A stretch of 64,000 bases of DNA from Hydrogenobaculum sp. Y04AAS1 (GCF_000020785.1 NC_011126.1:620001-684000), one strand, 5' to 3'. Counted from the stretch's first letter, positions 33,959 through 44,214 are shown. A program made the numbers and translations. The notes: generated from the sequence alone by a model not told the origin.

Positions 33959-36009
33959 AAAAGAAAGAGCTAAGCATCTTTGACAAAGACATACTAAAAG
34001 AAGCATCTATAAATTCCATCAAGAAACTAAACCCTGTTGAGCTTTTAAGAAATCCCGTGATGCTTTCGGTAGAAATAGGAAGTACAATCACCACATTTGA
34101 TTTTTTCTACGACTTAGCCACAAACAACAATCACGCTTGGTTTAGCGCCAACGTAAGCTTATGGCTTTGGCTTACGGTGTTATTTTCTAACTTTGCAGAG
34201 TCTATAGCAGAATCTCGTGGCAAAGCAAGGGCAAAATCTCTTAGAGAGGCAAAATCAAATCTTTTTGCTAAAAAGCTAAAAAACAAGAACGATAAAACCT
34301 ACGAAAAAATCCCAGCCTCTTCACTTCAAAAAGGTGATTTATTTTTATTAGAAAAAGATGATATCATACCCATAGACGGAGAGCTGATAGAAGGTGTTTT
34401 GTTGGTAAACGAGTCTGCAGTCACAGGAGAATCGGCTCCAGTTATAAGAGAGTCTGGTACAGACAAATCTTCTGTTACAGCAGGGACTAAGGTGGTTTCT
34501 GGTAGCGCTGTGGCTGTTGCAAGCGTAAATCCTGGGGAGACCTTTATAGACAAGATGATATCTTTGGTAGAAGGGGCCAAAAGAAGAAAAACTCCAAACG
34601 AAATTGCCCTTGAGATACTCATTATATCTCTTACCATAGTATTTTTGGTGGTAGTTATAAACTTTAGAGCTCTTTCTTACTATAGTGTATATTCTACCAA
34701 CAAGGGTTCTGTAGTATCTTTGGTGGTGCTTGTGGCTTTGTTTGTATGCTTAGCCCCAACCACAATAGCAGCCCTTTTGCCGGCCATAGGTATAGCTGGT
34801 ATGGATAGATTATTTAAGAAAAACATAATAGCTTTATCTGGTAGAGCCATAGAAGCTGCTGGAGATGCAAACGTTTTGTTTTTAGATAAGACAGGTACCA
34901 TAACATACGGTGATAGACAAGCCTACAAGCTTATACCAGTAGAAGGTGTTTCTGAAGAAGAGTTGGCTATGGTAGCTCATATGGCTTCTATAGGAGACAC
35001 TACTGCTGAAGGTAAAAGTATCTACGCTTTTACAAAAGCAAAATACAACTTATCAATAGATTTAAAAGATTACAAAGTGATAGAGTTTGACGCATCAACA
35101 AGGATAAGTGGCGTAGATACAAAAAATGAACACTATAGAAAAGGCTCTTCAGATGCAATAGAAAAATATGTATCAAGCTTTGGTGGTAGTATACCAAAAA
35201 ACTTAGATAAAATAGTTGAGGAAGTAGCCAAAGAAGGTGGTACTCCATTGGTGGTGGCTAAAGATAACAGGATATACGGCGTAGTTTATTTAAAAGATAT
35301 TATAAAACCCGGTATAAAAAAGAAGTTTAGAGAACTAAGAAGAGCTGGTATAAAAACTGTCATGATAACAGGAGATAACCCTCTTACGGCAGCTACCATA
35401 GCAGCAGAAGCAGGGGTGGATGATTTTTTAGCTCAAGCAAAACCAGAGGATAAGCTAAGGCATATAAAAAAGTACCAAGAAGAGGGATATATGGTAGCTA
35501 TGACAGGAGATGGCACCAACGATGCACCAGCTTTAGCTCAAGCGGATGTGGCTGTGGCTATGAACTCCGGTACCCAAGCCGCCAAAGATGCCGCCAATAT
35601 AATAGATCTTGATAACGATCCATCAAAGCTTATAGAAGTGGTAGGGATAGGTAAAGAAATACTAATTACAAGGGGAGCTATTACTACATTTAGTATAGCA
35701 AACGATATATCGAAATATTTTGTAATAGTACCAGCGGCTGTTAGTAAAAGCTATCCAGAGCTAAATATACTAAACATACTGCATCTTGCAAACCCCTATA
35801 TAGCTATATTATCAGCGGTGATATTTAATGCTATCGTAATACCGATGCTTATACCTTTGGCTTTAAAAGGTGTAAAGTATAGGCCTATGGATGCCCAAAC
35901 GCTTCTTGTTAGAAATCTAAGTATATACGGTATAGGTGGTATACTGTTTCCATTTTTTGGGATTTGGATTGTATACTGGATTTGTGAAATATTTTGGAGA
36001 GTACTATGA
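33955..36009 (+). CDS. kdpB: K+-transporting ATPase ATP-binding subunit KdpB
   Basis: 684 residues, P-type ATPase. Motifs are [19 protein letters not shown] (phosphorylated Asp near 311), TGDNPLTAA and [14 protein letters not shown]. It hydrolyses ATP to drive potassium uptake through KdpA. Overlaps kdpA and kdpC by 4 bp each. Confidence 0.96.
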
Positions 36010-36602
36010 ATGTTAAAAGCCTAAAAAACGTATTTTTGCTTTTTGTAATATGTTTTGTCTTGCTTGGAATTTTATATCCTTTGGCAGTTACAGGTTTAGC
36101 TCAAATACTTTTCCCATATCAAGCTAACGGTAGCCTATACAAGCTAAATGGGAAAATAGTGGCATCCAAGCTTATATGTCAACCAATATCTGATCCTGGG
36201 CTCTTCTGGCCAAGACCCTCCTCCACAGCTTCATACCCTTGTAACCCTCTTAGTTTTGGAGGCTCAAATATGGGTCCCACAAACAAAACTTTGGTAGAAA
36301 ATATAAAATCAAGAATAGAGGTATTAAACTCTTACGGATTAAAAGCTCCTTTTCTTTCTGATATGGTTATGGGTTCTGGAAGCGGCTTAGAGCCTTATAT
36401 ATCGTTGGAAAATGCTATTATGCAAGCAAAAAGAGTTTCAGAGCATGCCAATATACCTTATGGAAAACTTTTAAAACTTATATATAAAAACTTAGACAAC
36501 AGGACTTTTGGTATATTTGGAGAAAAAAGGGTAAACGTCATCAAGCTTAATATGGAGCTTTTAAGATGGAAGAAGAAAGACCAATTCCAGAGAGTTTATT
36601 AG
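36006..36602 (+). CDS. kdpC: K+-transporting ATPase subunit KdpC
   Basis: 198 residues from ATG 36006, overlapping the kdpB stop, with GGAG upstream. One N-terminal helix followed by a periplasmic domain with [15 protein letters not shown] and [15 protein letters not shown], the KdpC signatures. It stabilises the KdpAB complex. Confidence 0.93.
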
Positions 36603-38497
36603 AAATAGCAGAAGAAAAACAAAAGCGTGGCAAACTTACCATATACCTTGGTGCAATGCCAGGAGTAGGTAAAACCTATGCCATGTTAAATGATGCACAT
36701 ATCAAAAAACAAGAGGGTATAGATATAAAAGTAGGATTTGTAGAAACACATGGAAGAAAAGAAACGGAAAAACTTCTCGAAGGTTTAGATACGATACCCT
36801 CTTTAGAAGTGGATTACAGCGGTATAAAGTTAAAAGAAATAAACCTAGACGAAATACTAAGAATAAAACCGCAAATTTGCATAATAGACGAGCTTCCACA
36901 TACAAACCCGCCTATGTTTAGAAATAAAAAACGATATCAAGATATAGAAGAAGTTTTAAACGCTGGCATAGATGTATGGACGGCTATGAATGTACAACAT
37001 ATGGAAAGTATAAGCGATATAGTTTATCAAATAACTGGGGTAAGAGTGAGAGAAACAATACCAGATGAATTTGTAAAAAACGCCGATGAGATAAAACTAA
37101 TAGACTTACCACCAGAAGAACTTATCCAAAGGCTAAAGGAAGGCAAAGTCTACGTACCAGATTTAGCTCAAGAAGCCATAAAAAGATATTTTAGACCGGG
37201 AAATATAATGGCTTTAAGAGAGCTATCTATGAGGATAGCCGCCGATAAGCTAAATAAAAAATTAAATACATACATGAAAGAGCATGCAATCGCTGGTCCT
37301 TGGGCTATAAAAGAAAGAATAGTAGTAGGGATATACGCTAGTCCTTTCGCTGAGCATTTGGTAAGAGCGACTTACAGAGTTGCCAACGAGATAGATGCCG
37401 AATGGATAGCTATTTACGTTGAAACAGAAAAACATGCTTACCTTACAGACAAAGAATTGGATTGGCTACAAAAAGCCTTAGAACTTGCAAAAAGTTTAGG
37501 TGCTGAAATTGTATGGATAAAAGATGACGACGTACCAAACGCTATTATAAGATATATAAAAAGCCACAATATAAACAAGATAATTATGGGTAAACCTAAA
37601 AAATTTCCCATCTTTAGAGGCTCTATATTTAGAAAAATAGCCCAAAATACAAAGTATGTTGATATATTTATGTTGGACCCACCAATAGCAGAGGCAGAAC
37701 TTTTTAATATTTCAAAAAAACGTATAAACTTTCCTAAGTTATACCTTCCTAAAATTTACAACATCTTTATAGGTTTATTTCTTGTATTTCTTGCCACGTT
37801 TATAGGACTTCAGTTTAGAAACTATTTAAACCAACTAAACCTTGTATTTTTATTTTTGTTGGCGCTTAGTTTAGCAGCCTTAATGCTTGATACATACTCC
37901 ACTATCTTTGCTACTTTAATTAGTATAGTGATATTTGATTATTTTTTCGTGCCACCTTACTATAGTTTTGCTATTTCTGATATAAATTATTTTCTATCTT
38001 ATACAGTTTTTGCATTGATGATAGTTTTTATAAACCTTCTATCCATAAGATTAAAAAGGAACTTAAAAAAACTACAAAAAAGTGAAGAAAAAAGCAATGT
38101 TCTTTTTGAGCTTAGCAGAAAACTGCTTAGGATAAACTCAAAAGAAGAATGTATATCTATTACCATAAGATACGTGAAGATGTTCGTGGAAGATATGGCG
38201 ATATTTTTAAAAGCCAAAGATAGCATACATATGGAAGCTTTAACAAAGAATATAAACATAAACGACCGAGTCAAAACAATAGTCCAATGGTGTATAAAAA
38301 ATAAAAAACCAGCTGGGGTTTCTACCCAAACGTTTTCCGAAGATCCTTATTTTTATATACCGCTCATTTATAAAGATGATGTATACGGCGTAATGATTTT
38401 TGATATGTCTAAAAGCAAAGAAACAAATTATGAAACCATATCTATCTTAGAAACCATAGCAGATTTATTTACCGCCAGCATAGTAAAATATACTTAA
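36566..38497 (+). CDS. KdpD-like potassium sensor without histidine kinase domain
   Basis: 643 residues. The N-terminal KdpD domain has Walker A GAMPGVGKTYAML and Walker B ICIIDELPHTNPPM. A universal-stress-like domain follows (about 250-365), then four helices (about 395-495) and a GAF-like region up to the last residue. Full KdpD has about 900 residues and ends with HisKA and HATPase domains; both are absent here, and no kdpE follows. It may act as a non-kinase regulator of the pump. It overlaps kdpC by 37 bp and ends 2 bp from a converging pilin gene. Confidence 0.85.
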   Translation: MEEERPIPESLLEIAEEKQKRGKLTIYLGAMPGVGKTYAMLNDAHIKKQEGIDIKVGFVETHGRKETEKLLEGLDTIPSLEVDYSGIKLKEINLDEILRIKPQICIIDELPHTNPPMFRNKKRYQDIEEVLNAGIDVWTAMNVQHMESISDIVYQITGVRVRETIPDEFVKNADEIKLIDLPPEELIQRLKEGKVYVPDLAQEAIKRYFRPGNIMALRELSMRIAADKLNKKLNTYMKEHAIAGPWAIKERIVVGIYASPFAEHLVRATYRVANEIDAEWIAIYVETEKHAYLTDKELDWLQKALELAKSLGAEIVWIKDDDVPNAIIRYIKSHNINKIIMGKPKKFPIFRGSIFRKIAQNTKYVDIFMLDPPIAEAELFNISKKRINFPKLYLPKIYNIFIGLFLVFLATFIGLQFRNYLNQLNLVFLFLLALSLAALMLDTYSTIFATLISIVIFDYFFVPPYYSFAISDINYFLSYTVFALMIVFINLLSIRLKRNLKKLQKSEEKSNVLFELSRKLLRINSKEECISITIRYVKMFVEDMAIFLKAKDSIHMEALTKNININDRVKTIVQWCIKNKKPAGVSTQTFSEDPYFYIPLIYKDDVYGVMIFDMSKSKETNYETISILETIADLFTASIVKYT

Positions 38498-38499
38498 AA

Positions 38500-39240
38500 C
38501 TATTGGTTTAAAGCTGTTGTTGTGATAGGTACGTTGTTAGCACTACAACTAAGATAACTGTAATCACCACCAGTACTTGATACTGTGCACAAAAGACCTA
38601 AGGAGTTAAAAGCGTTTGATACAGCTTGAACATATTCGTTTGGTATTTGGCTTGTAAGAATTGTAAAAGATGTACTATTAGAAATATAAGACCATGTGGT
38701 AGCCCAGGGTCCTATAAAATGAAGCAAAGCACAACAATTGGCAGGATTTGACGGAGGGTGCGAGTTCCAATCACATATGCCTTGAGTACCGTTTAAACTG
38801 GACCATGAGTTTGCATCCGTACAACTAACCTGCGGATATGCCCCCAATACATCATAATAATCTTTTAAGCCTAAAACAAAAGTCCTTGCTTTGTAAGCAT
38901 AATTTTGCTCGTTAGTAGTAGCATGTATAGTCCTATATCCTATAAACACCGCTCCCAAAAATATGCTAACCACAGTAAACACCAACAAAAGCTCTATGAT
39001 AGAAAAGGCGAGTGGCCTCGCAAGAGGCTTATTAATATGCATGTAATCTGAGGGGGACAGTGGCCTGAAAGGCTTATTGAGATGCACATCTGTTGAAAAG
39101 GCGAGTGGCCTCGCAAGAGGCTTATTGAGATGCACATCTGTTGAAAAGGCGAGTGGCCTGAAAGGCTTATTGAAATACATGTTAGTTGAACCGGCTAGTG
39201 GCCTCGTAAGAGGCTTAACTCCTAGTTTATAGCTTTCCAT
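38500..39240 (-). CDS. Type IV prepilin-like protein with repeat-built leader
   Basis: 246 residues. The mature pilin begins at FSIIELLLVFTVVSIFLGA near residue 82 with Glu at position 5, after an Ala rather than Gly at the cleavage site. The body has several cysteines and a typical pseudopilin pattern. The leader is about 80 residues, made of five near-repeats of a 15-16-residue unit ending RPLA, encoded by the 45/48-bp DNA repeats. An ATG further inside the array would also be possible. Near-leaderless -10 (TAATAT) 7 nt before the ATG. It is transcribed away from the pilus operon. Confidence 0.8.
   Translation of the reverse strand: MESYKLGVKPLTRPLAGSTNMYFNKPFRPLAFSTDVHLNKPLARPLAFSTDVHLNKPFRPLSPSDYMHINKPLARPLAFSIIELLLVFTVVSIFLGAVFIGYRTIHATTNEQNYAYKARTFVLGLKDYYDVLGAYPQVSCTDANSWSSLNGTQGICDWNSHPPSNPANCCALLHFIGPWATTWSYISNSTSFTILTSQIPNEYVQAVSNAFNSLGLLCTVSSTGGDYSYLSCSANNVPITTTALNQ
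39011..39220 (-). repeat. Family B palindromic repeat array, five units
   Basis: Units start at 39011, 39059, 39104, 39152 and 39197 (48, 45, 48, 45 bp apart). The long form holds the palindrome GCCTCGCAAGAGGC, the short form GGCCTGAAAGGC, each followed by a TTATTGAGATGCACATCTG-like linker. All spacings are multiples of three and keep the prepilin leader frame. The same palindrome with the same 48-bp spacing occurs at 48230-48297. Confidence 0.9.
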
Positions 39241-39281
39241 ACAAATAATATTATAAGCCTGAAAAAAACTTTGTTATATGC

Positions 39282-39287
39282 GATAAT
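39282..39287 (+). promoter_or_regulatory. -10 box of the pilus operon, leaderless
   Basis: GATAAT ends 7 nt before the ATG at 39295; no Shine-Dalgarno is present. No convincing -35 is seen. Confidence 0.4.
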
Positions 39288-39294
39288 AAAATAT

Positions 39295-39978
39295 ATGAAA
39301 TTTGGGAGATATTATTTTATATTGTTATGTTTGATAATTGTCTCTTCTATCTCATACTCTCTTGATATAAATGCTCTTGATAGTGTAAGTAGGAATATAT
39401 TTAAAAAAGGCTTTTTCCTGGGATGGCAAATGAGAAAAAGAGAAAATATATGTGGATCTTATGTAATTCCATCTGGATGGTGGGTTTACATGGATTCATC
39501 AGATCTAAGTTCATATAAAATAGGCTATTATAAGTTTATAGCTATGAGAAATGGCCTCACACCCCTTGATGGTATAGGGGATGTTGTGTTTGGAGTTTTT
39601 GATAGCCAAGAAGATGCTAATCATACAAAAGAATTGCTTCAAAAAGATGGAGTAAAAGGTGTTATATGGGTAGAGTATAAACCCGCCGAAGCTGTCATAA
39701 ACCCATGTGTAAATTTTGATTTAAACTACGGTAAGACGCATCTTGACAAAACACTTTATTTTATGAAGATGGCTTTGTATGAAGCTAAAAGCATAGTAAA
39801 TCCATCTGTAAACAAGAAAGCACTCATACACGATATAACTACAGTAATTTTAGGTCTTGAAAAAGTAGGGGCTAAAATAGAAACCCAAGATATATATAAA
39901 AAAGAAAACTTAAACACCATAAAAGTACCATACAATTATCAAAATCTTATAGAGAGGTCTAAACTATGGGCAAAATGA
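39295..39978 (+). CDS. Exported pilus-locus protein, first of three sharing a C-terminal motif
   Basis: 227 residues from ATG 39295 (a TTG 24 bp upstream lacks support). Signal peptide (FILLCLIIVSSISYS). The middle part (GYYKFIAMRNGLTPLDG, VVFGVFDSQEDANHTKELLQ) resembles SPOR-like or conjugation-type accessory domains. The end is YQNLIERSKLWAK; the next protein ends in almost the same motif. Its stop overlaps the next start so that the LWAK codons read MGKM in the next frame. Function unknown; periplasmic part of the pilus machinery is likely. Confidence 0.65.
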   Translation: MKFGRYYFILLCLIIVSSISYSLDINALDSVSRNIFKKGFFLGWQMRKRENICGSYVIPSGWWVYMDSSDLSSYKIGYYKFIAMRNGLTPLDGIGDVVFGVFDSQEDANHTKELLQKDGVKGVIWVEYKPAEAVINPCVNFDLNYGKTHLDKTLYFMKMALYEAKSIVNPSVNKKALIHDITTVILGLEKVGAKIETQDIYKKENLNTIKVPYNYQNLIERSKLWAK

Positions 39979-40313
39979 GATCTGTTTTAATGGTTTTAGC
40001 GGTTTGTAGCTTTATAGAAAATGCAAACGCACAAAGCGAGTATACACCAAAAATATCCTTTAAGGATATAGTTGAGTCTCAAGTGGGGGTTGTAAAGAAA
40101 GTAATGAACTTAAGTAAAGAGGTAAGCGAGTTAAGAACTGCCTTAGCAAAGCTACAAGAACAACAAGAGAAAACCTACGCTAAACTATCATCCATAGAAC
40201 AAGAGCTAAAGCAAAGAGCCAAAACTTCCAATTCCAAAGCGATAAAAAGCTCAGTTTCAGTACCATCTTCTTATCAAGATCTTATAGATAAGGCGAAGTC
40301 ATGGGCAAAATAA
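39966..40313 (+). CDS. Small exported coiled-coil protein
   Basis: 115 residues with a signal peptide ending NANAQ, a conserved start YTPKISFKDIVESQVGVVKK, then a coiled coil (ELRTALAKLQEQQEK, about 50-80) and the C-terminal motif YQDLIDKAKSWAK. Paralogous to the following gene. Overlaps both neighbours by 13 bp. Probably a periplasmic partner of the secretin complex, by context only. Confidence 0.65.
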   Translation: MGKMRSVLMVLAVCSFIENANAQSEYTPKISFKDIVESQVGVVKKVMNLSKEVSELRTALAKLQEQQEKTYAKLSSIEQELKQRAKTSNSKAIKSSVSVPSSYQDLIDKAKSWAK

Positions 40314-40927
40314 TATTTTTACTTTTGGTATTTATATTCCCTTGCTTAACTATGGCAGAAAATGAATATCAACCTAAAATTACATTTAAAGATATAATAG
40401 AATCTCAAATAGGTGTTATAAAAAAGGTGGTAGATTTGAACAAAAAAACAAAGGAACTAAGTCAAAATCTAGAAGAAGAAAAAAAGAAAGTAGGAAACTT
40501 AGAGCAAAATGTTAGAAAATTACAAGAACAACAACAATTGTTTTCTAAAAATCTTGAAAAATTAAAACAAGAGGTAAAAGTTATAAAGCTTGAAAATTCT
40601 ATAAAGGGTCTTGTGGTAGAAAATGAAAACGCTAAAAAATCCATAGGTTTTGGCAAACCTCAAAGAAGAAAAACAGCCAAAGAGCTTATCACAAATGGAC
40701 CTGAAGATGTATTTTTTTGCATAGACTCAATGTCATATATTCACAAATATCCATCTATAAAATCTGTCGCTATAGGCGCTTCTTATAAAGGCGATACGTT
40801 GCAATGTCTAACACCTTGTGGTATTGAAGGGCATAGATTTTACTGGCTTCATATATTAAATCTTAGAACAGGTTACAAAGGTTATAGCATATTAAACAGC
40901 TCTATAAAAGAAGGTAAGTGTAAATGA
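40301..40927 (+). CDS. Exported coiled-coil / SH3-like protein
   Basis: 208 residues. A signal peptide is followed by YQPKITFKDIIESQIGVIKK, nearly the same as in the previous protein, then a long coiled coil (about 45-110). A C-terminal domain has four cysteines and a bacterial-SH3-like layout (PSIKSVAIGASYKGD, YKGYSILN). It starts inside the end of its paralogue and overlaps the secretin gene by 4 bp. Confidence 0.65.
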   Translation: MGKIIFLLLVFIFPCLTMAENEYQPKITFKDIIESQIGVIKKVVDLNKKTKELSQNLEEEKKKVGNLEQNVRKLQEQQQLFSKNLEKLKQEVKVIKLENSIKGLVVENENAKKSIGFGKPQRRKTAKELITNGPEDVFFCIDSMSYIHKYPSIKSVAIGASYKGDTLQCLTPCGIEGHRFYWLHILNLRTGYKGYSILNSSIKEGKCK

Positions 40928-42390
40928 AAAAGGTTCTTGCTTTTATAGGCATATTACTTTTTGTATCTATCTCTTATTCTTACCATCTTATCGGAAACTA
41001 CAAAGTTACGCCTAAAAATAAAATAAGCACACCACCAGGTTTTATAATAAACGGTCAAAACGCTTTTTTGCTAAAACCTGTTACCTTAAATGTAAAAGAT
41101 GTTCCAATACCACAAGTATTATCTTATCTTTCAGGCATAACCCAAGTGCCTATAGAACTAAAAGATAACGTACAAGATAGGGTTAGTTTTTATGGACAAG
41201 GCACTTTAAAAAGTATATTAGACACCTTTTGTGCTTATAACAATTTATATTACAAGGTTAAAAACGGGAAAATAATAGTAAGAAGGTATATAAGTGCTGT
41301 GTTTCAGCTGAATGTGCCGATGACTACCACAAAAGCATACAATTACAATATGACATTTGGTCAAAGTGTTACCAATAGCTCCTCTGGCGGTGGTATGCTA
41401 GGCGGTACTACCGTAAACCCTATACAAAACACAGGTACAAACAGCTCTAGTTCAACTTTTAATTTCAACGAAAATTTAGCTCAAAACATTGTGAATCTTA
41501 TAACACCACTTCTACAAGACAAACGCTCCAAGATATCTTACGATCCAAACACAGGCCTTCTTACATTCTTTGGCTCTATAAACGATTATAAAACTGTAAA
41601 ATCTATAGTAAATAAGTTAAACAAAGAACTATCAGAACCTATAAAAATAAGAATAAATATAATAGCTATAAACCTTTTAAACGAATACTCTACTGGTATC
41701 AATCTTTCAGCTCTATTTCAACATTTAAAAAACTTAAATCTGTCTTTAACCGCTCCTATAACACTTACAAATCCATCAAACTCTTTGTTTAATGCAGGTT
41801 TAAGCGGTAGTAATTATGATGCTCTTTTAAACGCTCTAGAACAATACGGTAAAACAAAAAGCATAGATAGTGAAACCTACACCGTGTTACCAAATCAGCC
41901 TATTGTTTATGCTCCTACCAATACTCAATCTTATATAAGCTCATACAATATATATATTCCTCCAACTGTAGCCGGAGTAGTGTCTACTCCAGCTTACATA
42001 CCAATAGTTTCTTATCTAAACACAGGGACAAGTATTACCATACTACCAAGACTTGCAAACAACAAAAAACTTATGGTGGATGTCTACTACTCTCAAAATA
42101 CACCTCAGAACCTAAACACTCAAAATATAACAATAAGTCAAGGAGTAACTGTCCCTATACAATTTCCTGAAGTTTCGTCTCAAAACTCTGTTTTAACATC
42201 TGTTTTAAAACCAGGACAAACCATAGCCCTTATAAGCTCTGTATATGACCTTAAGAAAAACAACGAAGCTGGTATACCGTTTTTAATAAGAATACCTCTT
42301 ATAAAATACCTTTTTGGCAACACCGATAAATATTCAAATAAGGTGCAGTTTATTATAACAATAACCTACGAGGGTTTGGGTGAAAAATGA
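40924..42390 (+). CDS. Secretin of PilN/BfpB type
   Basis: 488 residues. Signal peptide, then a short N-domain (IPQVLSYLSGITQVPIELKD), a second N-domain with KISYDPNTGLLTFFGSIND, and a C-terminal secretin domain (NTGTSITILPRLANNKKL, then SVLKPGQTIALISSVYDL, IPLIKYLFGN). This layout is closest to type IVb pilus secretins such as PilN or BfpB, though it lacks an obvious lipobox. It should form the outer-membrane pore for the fibre. Confidence 0.8.
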   Translation: MKKVLAFIGILLFVSISYSYHLIGNYKVTPKNKISTPPGFIINGQNAFLLKPVTLNVKDVPIPQVLSYLSGITQVPIELKDNVQDRVSFYGQGTLKSILDTFCAYNNLYYKVKNGKIIVRRYISAVFQLNVPMTTTKAYNYNMTFGQSVTNSSSGGGMLGGTTVNPIQNTGTNSSSSTFNFNENLAQNIVNLITPLLQDKRSKISYDPNTGLLTFFGSINDYKTVKSIVNKLNKELSEPIKIRINIIAINLLNEYSTGINLSALFQHLKNLNLSLTAPITLTNPSNSLFNAGLSGSNYDALLNALEQYGKTKSIDSETYTVLPNQPIVYAPTNTQSYISSYNIYIPPTVAGVVSTPAYIPIVSYLNTGTSITILPRLANNKKLMVDVYYSQNTPQNLNTQNITISQGVTVPIQFPEVSSQNSVLTSVLKPGQTIALISSVYDLKKNNEAGIPFLIRIPLIKYLFGNTDKYSNKVQFIITITYEGLGEK

Positions 42391-43106
42391 GCGTAGAGCA
42401 ACCTCAAACACCACCAGAAAAACCTTACAAAAAATATCTAGAAAAAATTAAGTCTTTTTTTAGAGATTTTAAAATAAAAAAGAATTTTGAAGCACCCCTC
42501 ACCACACAAAAAGAAGATGGAAAAAGAAATTTTGAAAAGATAATTTTAGGTGTAACTATAGGATTTGTCTTTGGAGCTTTAACAAGCAGCATAATACTGT
42601 ACTTTAAGATAAAAAAGATCCAAGAAGAGTACAAAAAAACTCAAATAAGACTTAAGATATTTTCTTCGAGATTAAAATCAAGCCAAATCACAACAAATAC
42701 GGCTCAAAATCAGAACCTTCAAGCTCAAAAACTTAATATAGCTAATATTTTAAGCGTAATAAACAACTTGCCACCTTCTAACGCCTTTGCCAGTTTTTAT
42801 GTAAACAAACTTAATGAGGAAAAATACAAAACAACACAAGAACGGGAAATAGTTGTTAAAAAACCGCCACCGCCACCTTTACCACCTCTTAAAACATTAA
42901 TAGGTAAAAATCAAACAAGCAACAATTTACCATCTATTTCCACACCCCCACCAATACCTCAAATATCTATGATAATATGCTCAAATAATTGTTACGCTAT
43001 TTCTTCAAACGGCCAGGTTTATACAAATGGTTTTGTGCAAGGAAATTATAGGCTTGTAGTGACTCAAAACCAGATTTACTGGGAAAAAACCGATGAAAAA
43101 CGATAA
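42387..43106 (+). CDS. Bitopic inner-membrane assembly protein, proline-rich
   Basis: 239 residues. A cytoplasmic basic N-terminus, one helix (about 52-74, LGVTIGFVFGALTSSIILYF), a coiled segment, a proline-rich linker (KKPPPPPLPPL) and a small C-terminal domain with two cysteines. By position between the secretin and the PilO-like gene it resembles PilP/GspC-type connectors. Overlaps the secretin by 4 bp. Confidence 0.6.
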   Translation: MSVEQPQTPPEKPYKKYLEKIKSFFRDFKIKKNFEAPLTTQKEDGKRNFEKIILGVTIGFVFGALTSSIILYFKIKKIQEEYKKTQIRLKIFSSRLKSSQITTNTAQNQNLQAQKLNIANILSVINNLPPSNAFASFYVNKLNEEKYKTTQEREIVVKKPPPPPLPPLKTLIGKNQTSNNLPSISTPPPIPQISMIICSNNCYAISSNGQVYTNGFVQGNYRLVVTQNQIYWEKTDEKR

Positions 43107-43112
43107 GCTACT

Positions 43113-44213
43113 ATGGCAAACATAACTGTTTCAAGAAAACCAGAAAAAAATAAAGCCTGTATACAAAAAAAAGAGGGAAGAAGAGTAAGATATTATTGCG
43201 TAGACAAAAAGGAACTAAAAAATTATTTATATGATGTACTGTATATGCAAGAAAACAACATAAATTTAGCCGTTAGAATAGTACCAGAAAAAAAGAAATA
43301 CTATGAATACGTTATAGCTGGTGATAGAATTCAAATAAATGAAAAAGAACTTATAACAGATCAAGACCCAGAAAGCTATATAGCCACAGAGTATTTGGGA
43401 GAACCAATAGTTATAATAAAAGAACCTCTAAAAAAAATAAAAAAAATATACGGTCCTCCTTGGTATCAAGACATCCAAATTATATCTCTTATTGCAATGT
43501 GGATTATCATAATTTTTGGCGGTGCTGTATTTTTTTATTTTAAAAGCCACAAAAATAAAGAGCTAAACTTCAATGTCGGCAAACCAGCAGTACCACCTGT
43601 TCCACATATTGGTAAAAGTTTGAGTTTAGCTCAAAAGCAATCCGTCATGGAATCTTTCACAAAAGATGCCCTTTATCAAATAGCTTATGCCATAGAACAA
43701 GTATCGTCTATTGGTTACCCTGCTTATATATCTAATATAACTTATTCTATAAAAGATGAAAAGGCTGCACCCGGCAAGGATGAAAAATTAAGCGGCGTTC
43801 TTAATATTACGTTTAGATTTGCTTATCCTGCCAAAGGCTCAAAACTCGTTAGCACAAAACCAGTGCCGATATACTCTAAAACCGTTAATATAGATTTGAT
43901 ACCAGATTTTCCCGTAAAAGTATCTTATATGGACCAAGAGACTTGCGGTATGAAGCTTTTAAAAGATGGATTAAATTTGTACGATGTAGATAATTTAGAG
44001 TTTAAAGGAGATATCAAAAATTACAAAGATTTTTATGATTTTATACAAACGATGTTTTATTGCAAAGGTTACCTAGAGTCTTTAAATCTTACCAATCCAA
44101 ACGATATATTGTCCCAAAAAACCAATAACTCTAATACGGTAAAGAAAAATGTTGATATAAATGCAGATATAGATTTATACCTTGTGAAAAACAATATACC
44201 ATCAGGAAAATAA
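43113..44213 (+). CDS. Bitopic pilus assembly protein, PilO2-like position
   Basis: 366 residues. A cytoplasmic N-terminal domain (1-120), one helix (about 128-148, IISLIAMWIIIIFGGAVFFY) and a periplasmic domain with two cysteines that could pair. No clear family match; synteny suggests a PilL/PilO-type inner-membrane alignment component. It ends one base before the platform gene. Confidence 0.6.
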   Translation: MANITVSRKPEKNKACIQKKEGRRVRYYCVDKKELKNYLYDVLYMQENNINLAVRIVPEKKKYYEYVIAGDRIQINEKELITDQDPESYIATEYLGEPIVIIKEPLKKIKKIYGPPWYQDIQIISLIAMWIIIIFGGAVFFYFKSHKNKELNFNVGKPAVPPVPHIGKSLSLAQKQSVMESFTKDALYQIAYAIEQVSSIGYPAYISNITYSIKDEKAAPGKDEKLSGVLNITFRFAYPAKGSKLVSTKPVPIYSKTVNIDLIPDFPVKVSYMDQETCGMKLLKDGLNLYDVDNLEFKGDIKNYKDFYDFIQTMFYCKGYLESLNLTNPNDILSQKTNNSNTVKKNVDINADIDLYLVKNNIPSGK

Positions 44214-44214
44214 T

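Noticed and set aside
39011-39220. Repeat array resembling a CRISPR
   Set aside because: The unit spacing looks CRISPR-like, but the linkers are also repeated, the array is coding and in frame, and there are no cas genes.
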